A DNA stretch of 6,680 nucleotides from Ramlibacter sp. (GTDB taxonomy: Bacteria; Pseudomonadota; Gammaproteobacteria; Burkholderiales; Burkholderiaceae_C), in the NCBI GenBank assembly GCA_021156245.1, contig JAJNBO010000144.1, positions 1 to 6,680 of the forward strand. Direction: 5' to 3'. The notes beneath the pieces are model-generated. The model was not told the origin of the DNA. It ran no database searches and saw only the letters and a program-made list of their open reading frames with translations. This document shows positions 1 through 6,680 of this stretch, one piece after another (the stretch's first letter is position 1; every line of letters begins with the position of its first letter). Both the position numbers and the translations under genes were made by a program.

Positions 1-1687
1 CCCCCGCGCCTTCCCGGAACCGCTCGATCAGGCGGCGCTTGGGCCATTGGCCCTGCACCAGCACTTCGATCTCGCGCGATCCCTCGAAGCGCGCCTGCAA
101 CTGCTCGCCGATGGCCCGCAGCGCGCGCAGGGTCGTCGTCAGCACCATGGTGCGGCCGCCGATGCGCTGCGCGGCACGCGCGGCCAGCGCGCCAACGGCC
201 TTGCTGTGCCCCGGATCGTTCGGGCGCGGGACCTGCCTCGGCACGTACAGCGCCGCCTGCGACGGATAGTCGAACGGGCTCGCGACGCGCAGCACTTCGG
301 CTTCGCCCAGGCCGCACGGCTCCGTGAACCACGAGAGGCCCGCGTCGTCCCCCAGCGTGGCGGACGTGAAGATCCACGCGCGATGCGCAGCGGACTCGTC
401 GTCGCTGCCGGTCTTGAGCAGCTTCTTCTGCACCGCATCGGCGATGTCGAGCGGCGATTCGATCAGGCGCAGGTGCGTGCCGGCATCCAGCCAGCGCACC
501 GCCCCCGGCTGGGCGTCGTCCTCGAACGCCTGCACCCGCTGTGCCAGCGTGAGTGCGCGCTCGTGCAGGCGCACGAAGTCGGGCGCGATCTCGCTCACGG
601 TGGACAACCCCTCGCCGGCTTGCTGCAATGCCGTCGACAACGCCGAGAGTGCATCGAGCCACGCGGACTCCGGGATGCCCTCCGGCGCCGCGCCCGTCCA
701 GCGCAGGCGGCTGCCCGGTGCCGTGCGGCCCGCGGCCAGCCGCAAGTCGCGCGCGGCACGTTCGGTGCCGGCCGCGAGCGACTGCCAGTCGACGAGGCCG
801 CGTGCGAACTGCAGGCCCGCGCCGAGCATGTCGCGCGTGAAGTCCAGCACCTGCCCGGTGCCGACCTGGCGCCCGAGGAACTGCACGCCGGTTTCATTGA
901 GCTGGTGCGCCTCGTCGAACACCACCACGCGCACGGTCGGCAGCAGTTCCGCCATGCCGGACTCGCGCACCGCGAGGTCCGCGAAGAACAGGTGGTGGTT
1001 GATCACCACGACGTCGGCCGCGAGCGCCTCGCGTCGTGCGGCGTTCACGTGGCAGCCACGGAACTTGGGGCACTGCGAGCCCAGGCAGTTTTCCCGCGTG
1101 GACGTGACCAGGGGAATCACGGGCGAGCGTTCGTCCAGGCCCGGCATCTCCGCCAGGTCCCCGGTGCGGGTGGCCTGCGCCCATTCCTCCACCTTCGCCA
1201 GCGTGCGCACGGCGGTACGGTCCGGCAACGATGCATCCTGGCGCGCCAGCTCGAGCCGATGCGCGCACAGGTAGCTGCCGCGTCCCTTGAGCAGTGCCAT
1301 GCGCACCGGCAGTCCCAGCGCCTCCGCCAGCCGCGGCAGGTCGCGCGCGAACAGCTGGTCCTGCAGCGTCTTGGTGGCGGTGGAAAGCAGCACGCGCTCG
1401 CCGCTCAGGAGCGCAGGGACGAGATACGAGAACGTCTTGCCGACGCCGGTGCCGGCTTCCACCACCAGCGCCCCTCCGTCGGAGATGGTGCGGGCCACGG
1501 CCATCGCCATGTCGGTCTGGCCGCCGCGCGGACGAAAGGCCTCTGCCGCGCGCGACAGCACCCCGCCCGGCGCGAAGGCTTCACGCGTGAGGTCTTCCAG
1601 GCGCTGGGCGTCGGCCGCGGACCAGCCCTGCGGCACGGCCCCGGCGTCCTCGTGGCGCCCGGGCGACGCGACTGCCGATTCCGTCAT
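1..1687 (-). CDS. yoaA: YoaA/DinG-family ATP-dependent DNA helicase with Fe-S cluster (3' end off the window)
   Basis: Superfamily 2 DNA helicase of the XPD/DinG group, expected to unwind DNA 5'-3' in repair and replication stress. It reads from ATG at 1687 leftwards with an open frame to the edge, giving 562 visible codons. Visible motifs are Walker A AGTGVGKT (residues 78-85), four cysteines placed like the family Fe-S ligands (C141, C201, C206, C212, in YLC...NCLGSQCPKFRGC), NHHLFFADL (230-238), the Walker B DEAH box (258-261) and WIFTSATL (438-445). The C-terminal helicase motifs lie beyond position 1. There is no N-terminal exonuclease domain. Blocks such as LVTSTRENCLGSQCP and FDEAHQL resemble E. 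coli YoaA (about 636 aa) more than DinG, though databases often name such proteins DinG; this comparison is from memory. The start shares its A with the TGA of the upstream ydcH-like gene (TGATG), with no clear Shine-Dalgarno, so translational coupling is inferred. Confidence 0.93.
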   Translation of the reverse strand, partial: MTESAVASPGRHEDAGAVPQGWSAADAQRLEDLTREAFAPGGVLSRAAEAFRPRGGQTDMAMAVARTISDGGALVVEAGTGVGKTFSYLVPALLSGERVLLSTATKTLQDQLFARDLPRLAEALGLPVRMALLKGRGSYLCAHRLELARQDASLPDRTAVRTLAKVEEWAQATRTGDLAEMPGLDERSPVIPLVTSTRENCLGSQCPKFRGCHVNAARREALAADVVVINHHLFFADLAVRESGMAELLPTVRVVVFDEAHQLNETGVQFLGRQVGTGQVLDFTRDMLGAGLQFARGLVDWQSLAAGTERAARDLRLAAGRTAPGSRLRWTGAAPEGIPESAWLDALSALSTALQQAGEGLSTVSEIAPDFVRLHERALTLAQRVQAFEDDAQPGAVRWLDAGTHLRLIESPLDIADAVQKKLLKTGSDDESAAHRAWIFTSATLGDDAGLSWFTEPCGLGEAEVLRVASPFDYPSQAALYVPRQVPRPNDPGHSKAVGALAARAAQRIGGRTMVLTTTLRALRAIGEQLQARFEGSREIEVLVQGQWPKRRLIERFREGAG

Positions 1688-1947
1688 CACGCAGGTTCTT
1701 TGGGGTCGAGGGCGAGTTCGAGCCGCGCGATCTGGTCGCGCAAGGCCAGCCGGCGCTTCTTGAGGCGGCGCATCATCAGTTCGTCCACGGGCTGCTGCTG
1801 CGACGTGCGGTCGATCAGCGCGTTGAGATCGGCATGCTCCATGCGAAGCTCGATCAGGCGCCGCTCGGGGGAATGCAGGTTCGAGTCCAAATGAAAAACC
1901 GGGGCGCCGCTTTCGGGATCATTCGATAATACGTCTTTCGCAGCCAT
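1687..1947 (-). CDS. YdcH/DUF465 family small protein
   Basis: Cytoplasmic protein of 86 residues with no signal peptide or membrane segment. The C-terminal half carries the DUF465 pattern: a histidine-led helix (HADLNALID, residues 38-46), a short turn with P53, then a basic helix containing RRLKKRRLALRDQI (60-73). The fold is expected to be a short helical hairpin or coiled coil. The family is widespread in proteobacteria and its function is not settled. Its stop TGA shares one base with the ATG of the helicase gene, so the two are very likely co-transcribed. The start at 1947 has no good Shine-Dalgarno, and the first 17 or so residues are less family-like, so a start slightly further downstream cannot be excluded. 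Confidence 0.85.
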   Translation of the reverse strand: MAAKDVLSNDPESGAPVFHLDSNLHSPERRLIELRMEHADLNALIDRTSQQQPVDELMMRRLKKRRLALRDQIARLELALDPKEPA

Positions 1948-1985
1948 TAATCGAGCGCACGCCCAGGGGCGCCACGACGGACTTC

Positions 1986-2750
1986 ATGACCAGCAAAGGC
2001 TACCGGCTTACCGCCTCCACCGGCATCCACAAGGGCGACCGGGAATACCAGCAGGACCAGATCGCGCTGATCGCGCATCCGCGCATCAATGGCTGCATCC
2101 TCGGCGTCGTCGCCGACGGCATGGGCGGGCGCAGCGGCGGGCGCAAGGCCTCCGACCAGGTGATGATGACCTGCAAGCAGCTATTCGACCGCTATTCGCC
2201 GGACCACGACGATGCGCCTTCACTGCTCAAGCAGATGGTGCAGGAGTCGCACCTCGTCATCAAGCTCACCGCGATCTCCTCCGAGCAGGAGCCGCACAGC
2301 ACGATCGCCGCGTTCCTGATCAACCCCAACGGCGAATGCCATTGGGTGCACGCCGGCGATTCGCGCATCTACCACTTCCACAGCAACCGCCTGGTCAAGC
2401 GCACGATGGACCACTCCTACGTGCAGACGCTGGTGGACCGCGGCGAGCTGACCGAGGACGAGGCCAACGTCCACCCGCAGTCGAACATCCTCATGGGCTG
2501 CCTCGGCGCGGAGGACGACCCGCCGGCCGACCTGCACTTCGTCGAGATGCTGCGCCCCGGCGACACGCTCCTGGCGTGCAGCGACGGCGTGTGGCACTAC
2601 TTCAGCCCGGAGGAACTGGGCTCCGTGCTGTCGTCGCTGTCGCCCCGCGAGGCCACCGAGTTCCTGATCGAGAAGGCGCGCTCGCGCGCGCACGGCGGCG
2701 GCGACAACCTGTCGCTCGTGATCGTCAAGCTCGAGCCGCTAGGAACCTGA
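1986..2750 (+). CDS. PP2C-family serine/threonine protein phosphatase
   Basis: Stand-alone metal-dependent (PPM/PP2C) phosphatase of 254 residues, the usual length for a bacterial single-domain enzyme. It is cytoplasmic, with no membrane segment. The family motifs occur in order: GDREYQQD (17-24), VADGMGG (42-48, metal ligand D44), HAGDSRIY (122-129), DHSYVQTLVDRGEL (142-155), CSDGVW (198-203, D200) and GGGDNLSL (237-244, D240). All expected metal-binding aspartates are present, so it should be active. The usual G-T-T motif reads HST (104-106), a modest variation. By family it removes phosphate from Ser/Thr residues, but no partner kinase or FHA protein is visible, so the substrate is unknown. 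It is divergent from the ydcH-like gene across 38 bases and its last 12 bases overlap the convergent gene. The ATG at 1986 lacks a strong Shine-Dalgarno but fits the family N-terminus. Confidence 0.92.
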   Translation: MTSKGYRLTASTGIHKGDREYQQDQIALIAHPRINGCILGVVADGMGGRSGGRKASDQVMMTCKQLFDRYSPDHDDAPSLLKQMVQESHLVIKLTAISSEQEPHSTIAAFLINPNGECHWVHAGDSRIYHFHSNRLVKRTMDHSYVQTLVDRGELTEDEANVHPQSNILMGCLGAEDDPPADLHFVEMLRPGDTLLACSDGVWHYFSPEELGSVLSSLSPREATEFLIEKARSRAHGGGDNLSLVIVKLEPLGT

Positions 2751-3404
2751 GCCCGGCGCGGCCGGCACCGGCAGCGCCGATGCTGGCGGCTTCGAGCGTT
2801 TCGCGATGCGCGCCCGCACCTCGGCCTTGTGCGCCTCCGCCTCCTGCAGGCGCTTTTCGTAGGCCGCGCGATTCTTCGCGGCCTCGGTGGGCGTGGGACC
2901 GTTCGGCGTGCCAGTGCCGTCCGGTGCGCGGGGCGAACCCTGCGGTCCCGGCAAGCCCCTGGGCGTTTTCCCGGCAGCCGTGGCCGGACGCGACGCCTCG
3001 GCGCGCTTGCGCTCCAGTTCGGCGGCGCGTTCCCCACGCTCCTGCGTTTCCCGTGCCGCACGCTCGCGCCGCTGCTGGTCGTCCCGCTCGCGCTCCGCCT
3101 GCCGCTGGACCAGGTCCCGCTGGCGCCGCTGCTCGCGCAGCCGGCGCTCCGCGTCGTTCACTTCGTTCTCCTGCCGGCGCAGGTCGGCGAGCGTGGCGTT
3201 GCGTTGGCGAGTGATGTCGCGCATGCAGTCCGTCACTGCGAACCTGGCGCGGCAGGCCTTCTGCTCGTCGGCGAAGCGCGCCTCGACGGCGGCCCGACCC
3301 GCCTTGATGCGCTCGCGTTGCGCCCCGAAATCCAGGTCCTGCGCCCGCAGGCCGTCCAAGGTCACGAGGGCCAGGACTGCGGCGAGCGCGGGAAGGAACT
3401 TCAT
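2739..3404 (-). CDS. Predicted exported coiled-coil protein with a cysteine pair, unknown function
   Basis: I cannot assign a named family to this 221-residue protein. The N-terminus looks like a Sec signal peptide: K2, a hydrophobic stretch (about 3-16), and probable cleavage after LRA (19-21) before QD. The mature part is one long charged helical region rich in R, E and Q (about 28-137), predicted as a coiled coil. It contains two cysteines nine residues apart (C51 and C60, in the ACRARF..TDCMRD region) that could form a disulfide in the periplasm. A Gly/Pro-rich linker (about 140-172), a short second helix (173-203) and a Pro/Ala/Ser tail follow. There is no lipobox and no second membrane segment. 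Its ATG overlaps the zapE stop (ATGA, 4 bases) without a visible Shine-Dalgarno, so it is probably translated by coupling to zapE. It is a real gene on grounds of the signal peptide and junction geometry; the role is unknown. Confidence 0.8.
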   Translation of the reverse strand: MKFLPALAAVLALVTLDGLRAQDLDFGAQRERIKAGRAAVEARFADEQKACRARFAVTDCMRDITRQRNATLADLRRQENEVNDAERRLREQRRQRDLVQRQAERERDDQQRRERAARETQERGERAAELERKRAEASRPATAAGKTPRGLPGPQGSPRAPDGTGTPNGPTPTEAAKNRAAYEKRLQEAEAHKAEVRARIAKRSKPPASALPVPAAPGSGS

Positions 3405-4498
3405 GTCAGGCGGGTGTCGACGGTGCGGTGTTCGAGGGCCAGGAATTCGGCGGACTGCATCTCGTTGAGGCGGGACACCGTGCGCGGGAATTCATGGGCC
3501 AGCGGTCCTTCGGTGTACAACGCCTCCGGCGGCACCTCCGCCGACAGGATCAATTTCACACGCCGATCGTAAAGGACGTCCACCAGCCAGGTAAACCTGC
3601 GCGCCTCGGATGCGAGCCGCGCGGACATCCGCGGCACGTCGCTGAGCAGCACGGTGTGGAACTGCGTGGCAATCTCGAGGTAGTCGTTCTGCGAGCGCGG
3701 GCCGCCGCAGAGCGTCTTGAAGTCGAACCACACGGCGCCGCCGGCCTTGCGGCGCGCGCGGATCTCGCGGTGCTCGATGTGCAGCACGGGGTCCTCGTCG
3801 TGCGACTCGGCCAGCCGCGTGAACGCCTCGTTCATCTCGGCGTCGGCCTGCGGGCCCAGCGGCGCGTGGTACAGCTTCACCTGCTCCATCGTGCGTCGTC
3901 GGTAGTCGGTGCCGTTGTCGACGTTGATCACCTCCAGCTTCTCGTTCAGGAGCGCGATGGCCGGCAGGATGCGATCGCGATGCAGGCCGTTGGGGTAGAG
4001 GTCGTCGGGACGGAAGTTGGAGGTGGTGACGAAGCCGACCCCGTTGTCGAACAGCGCGTCCAGCAGCCGGTGCAGGATCATCGCGTCGGTGATGTCGGCG
4101 ACGTGGAATTCGTCGAAGCAGATCAGGCGGTAGCGCCTGGCCATGCGCACGCCGAGTTCGTCGAGAGGGTTGACGGTGCCCTGCAGCTCGGCGAGCTCGC
4201 GGTGCACCTCGCGCATGAACTCGTGGAAGTGCAGGCGCGTCTTGCGCACCACCGGCACGGCCTGGAAGAAGCAGTCCATCAGGAAGCTCTTCCCGCGCCC
4301 GACGCCGCCGAACATGTAGACGCCGCGGGGGATTTCAGGGCGGTTGACGAGCTTCTTGAAGAAGTTGGAGCGCTGTTCCTTGTATGCCGCCCACTCCATG
4401 GCGCAGCGCTCGAGCGCCTCGACGGCGCGCAGCTGGGCCGGATCGCTCTGGTAGCCGCGGCTCTGGAGTTCGGCTGCGTAGACGGATTGGACGCTCAT
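3401..4498 (-). CDS. zapE: Cell division protein ZapE (AFG1-like AAA ATPase)
   Basis: AFG1/ZapE family P-loop ATPase. In E. coli, ZapE associates with the Z-ring and modulates FtsZ assembly; mitochondrial relatives act in protein quality control. Using the ATG at 4498 the protein has 365 residues, normal for the family. Visible motifs are an N-terminal family helix region, MFGGVGRGKSFLMD with Walker A at 64-71, FHEFM (91-95), Walker B LICFDEFHVAD (125-135), and the TTSNFRPDDLYPNGL block (158-172). There is no signal peptide or membrane segment. A TTG three codons upstream (4507) is also open, but ATG is preferred; neither has a convincing Shine-Dalgarno. It lies 116 bases downstream of lpdA on the same strand, an arrangement I recall as common in Burkholderiales. 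Its 3' end overlaps the next gene by four bases. The upstream spacer holds a repeat and hairpin that may govern its expression. Confidence 0.95.
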   Translation of the reverse strand: MSVQSVYAAELQSRGYQSDPAQLRAVEALERCAMEWAAYKEQRSNFFKKLVNRPEIPRGVYMFGGVGRGKSFLMDCFFQAVPVVRKTRLHFHEFMREVHRELAELQGTVNPLDELGVRMARRYRLICFDEFHVADITDAMILHRLLDALFDNGVGFVTTSNFRPDDLYPNGLHRDRILPAIALLNEKLEVINVDNGTDYRRRTMEQVKLYHAPLGPQADAEMNEAFTRLAESHDEDPVLHIEHREIRARRKAGGAVWFDFKTLCGGPRSQNDYLEIATQFHTVLLSDVPRMSARLASEARRFTWLVDVLYDRRVKLILSAEVPPEALYTEGPLAHEFPRTVSRLNEMQSAEFLALEHRTVDTRLT

Positions 4499-4502
4499 CG
4501 GA

Positions 4503-4609
4503 TTCAACGCGGAAGACGCAGAAAAAATTCAAAAGACGCAAAAGAATTCATCCGAATTTCTTCTTTTCTGCGTCTTTTGTCTTTCCTTTGGTTGTCCTTC
4601 TGCGTTGAA
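4503..4609. repeat. Intergenic GACGCA-type repeat with nested inverted and direct copies
   Basis: This AT-richer block fills nearly all of the lpdA-zapE spacer. The outer ends are inverted repeats: TTCAACGC at 4503-4510 pairs with GCGTTGAA at 4602-4609, extendable to about 13 bases with one mismatch. An inner perfect 10-base inverted pair is AAAAGACGCA (4531-4540) and TGCGTCTTTT (4569-4578). AAGACGCA also recurs as a direct repeat at 4513-4520 and 4533-4540, exactly 20 bases apart, each followed by an A-rich run ending in ATTC. Sequences of this ACGCAGAAGACGCA style occur as dispersed intergenic repeats in many proteobacterial genomes, by my recollection. The base composition is unlike the flanking genes. 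No transposase or coding frame is associated. Confidence 0.7.
4522..4578 (-). terminator. Possible Rho-independent terminator or attenuator after lpdA
   Basis: Read on the minus strand, the transcript leaving lpdA forms a stem from AAAAGACGCA (4578-4569) and TGCGTCTTTT (4540-4531). A further six-base inner pairing (4566-4561 with 4546-4541) lies beyond a two-base bulge. The stem is followed at once by GAATTTTTT (4530-4522), a U-rich tract. This is the right order for an intrinsic terminator of the odhB-lpdA transcript. The stem is only moderately GC-rich and the loop is long, so it may be leaky and let some transcription reach zapE. Confidence 0.45.
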
Positions 4610-4614
4610 AGACC

Positions 4615-6033
<1,419 letters not shown>

Positions 6034-6039
6034 CTCCGT

Positions 6040-6045
6040 CTCCTC
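6040..6045 (-). promoter_or_regulatory. Shine-Dalgarno of lpdA, deciding its start
   Basis: GAGGAG on the minus strand ends six bases before the ATG at 6033 and overlaps the TGA stop of odhB (6046-6044). This position supports the ATG over the upstream in-frame TTG at 6054 and suggests that ribosomes ending odhB help start lpdA. Confidence 0.75.
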
Positions 6046-6680
6046 AGATGTCAAAGAGCAGCCTGGAGGGATCTTCCAGCGCTTCCTTCATCGCCACCAG
6101 CCCCAGCACCGCTTCGCGGCCGTCGATGATGCGGTGGTCATAGGACATCGCCAGGTAGTTCATCGGGCGGATCACGATCTGGCCGTTCTCCACCACCGCC
6201 CGGTCCTTGGTCGCGTGCACGCCCAGGATGGCCGACTGCGGCGGGTTGATGATGGGGGTGGACAGCATCGAGCCGAACACGCCGCCATTGGAGATGGAGA
6301 AGGTTCCGCCGGTCATCTCCTCGATGCCCAGCTTGCCGTCGCGCGCCTTGGCGCCGTACTCGGCGATCTTCTTCTCGATGTCCGCGAAGGACATCTGGTC
6401 GGCGTTGCGCAGGATGGGCACCACCAGGCCGCGCGGCGAACCGACCGCAATGCCGATGTCGAAGTAGCCGTGGTAGACGATGTCGTTGCCGTCGACCGAG
6501 GCGTTGATCACCGGGTACTTCTTCAGCGCGTGAACCGCGGCCTTCACGAAGAAGGACATGAAGCCGATCTTGACGCCATGCTCCTTCTCGAACTTCTCCT
6601 GGAAGCGCTTGCGCATCTCCATCACCGGCGCCATGTTGACCTCGTTGAAGGTGGTCAGGATGGCGTTGGTGGACTGCGAC
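6044..6680 (-). CDS. odhB: Dihydrolipoyllysine succinyltransferase, E2 of 2-oxoglutarate dehydrogenase (5' end off the window)
   Basis: The C-terminal 211 codons of a 2-oxoacid dehydrogenase E2 acyltransferase (odhB, called sucB in E. coli). The enzyme transfers the succinyl group from lipoyl-lysine to CoA in the TCA cycle and forms the core of the complex. The visible part is catalytic domain only: it opens with [14 protein letters not shown] and continues through [51 protein letters not shown] and the active-site block SYDHRIIDG. The catalytic His codon is at 6136-6134 and the Asp at 6124-6122. The protein ends [10 protein letters not shown]. The frame is open to the right edge, so the lipoyl and E3-binding domains lie outside. 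Assignment to succinyl rather than acetyl transfer rests on overall resemblance to SucB/OdhB, the C-terminus and the lpdA-zapE neighbourhood. odhA/sucA is expected further right. Confidence 0.95.
   Translation of the reverse strand, partial: SQSTNAILTTFNEVNMAPVMEMRKRFQEKFEKEHGVKIGFMSFFVKAAVHALKKYPVINASVDGNDIVYHGYFDIGIAVGSPRGLVVPILRNADQMSFADIEKKIAEYGAKARDGKLGIEEMTGGTFSISNGGVFGSMLSTPIINPPQSAILGVHATKDRAVVENGQIVIRPMNYLAMSYDHRIIDGREAVLGLVAMKEALEDPSRLLFDI

Noticed and set aside
47..1894. A 615-codon open frame on the plus strand opposite the helicase and ydcH-like genes
   Set aside because: It is rich in Arg, Ala, His and Gln, has no recognisable motif, and runs antisense to a gene with intact helicase motifs. 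Long antisense frames are expected in high-GC coding DNA with few stop codons.
1925..1930. GATAAT as a possible -10 box for the phosphatase gene
   Set aside because: It resembles TATAAT and would give a leader of about 50 bases, but no -35-like hexamer lies 16-18 bases upstream, so I do not call a promoter.
4499..4507. TTG at 4507 as the zapE start
   Set aside because: It adds only three residues before an in-frame ATG at 4498, has no Shine-Dalgarno and falls inside the repeat.
4503..4609. CRISPR array or small mobile element in the lpdA-zapE spacer
   Set aside because: There are only two short direct copies 20 bases apart, with no repeat-spacer regularity, no target-site duplication seen and no transposase.
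6034..6054. TTG at 6054 as the lpdA start, overlapping odhB
   Set aside because: The ATG at 6033 has a well-spaced AGGAG and gives the normal E3 N-terminus ([13 protein letters not shown]).

Overview
This is an ordinary chromosomal window from a high-GC betaproteobacterium. The protein sequences and gene order point to Burkholderiales, most likely Comamonadaceae (Ramlibacter/Variovorax type). I judged this from remembered family sequences and synteny, not from a search. Coding density is near total: the only gap over 60 bases is the roughly 116-base spacer at 4499-4614. I found no tRNA, rRNA, CRISPR array, insertion sequence, phage gene or defence system, and I do not think the window holds a hidden new system.

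Layout. Positions 1-1687 (minus) hold most of a YoaA/DinG-type iron-sulfur DNA helicase whose 3' end lies off the left edge. Directly upstream, sharing one base with it (TGATG), is a small YdcH/DUF465 protein (1687-1947, minus). Only 38 bases separate that gene from a divergent PP2C-type protein phosphatase (1986-2750, plus). The phosphatase overlaps tail to tail, by 12 bases, with a gene for a predicted exported, charged coiled-coil protein with two cysteines (2739-3404, minus). That gene overlaps the 3' end of zapE by four bases (ATGA). zapE (3401-4498, minus) is followed on its upstream side by an AT-richer spacer with repeat and hairpin structure. Beyond it come lpdA (4615-6033, minus) and the 3' end of odhB/sucB (6044 to the right edge, minus).

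How the genes work together. odhB and lpdA encode the E2 and E3 subunits of the 2-oxoglutarate dehydrogenase complex (TCA cycle), and odhA/sucA (E1) is expected just beyond the right edge. zapE and the exported coiled-coil gene lie downstream on the same strand and could be read through from this operon. However, the hairpin in the lpdA-zapE spacer looks able to stop or attenuate transcription. The ydcH-yoaA pair forms a second leftward unit. The phosphatase is a single divergent gene with no partner kinase in view.

The items most worth a second look are the spacer repeat that abuts the zapE start, the unnamed exported Cys-pair coiled-coil protein coupled to zapE, and the tight divergent and convergent junctions around the phosphatase gene.
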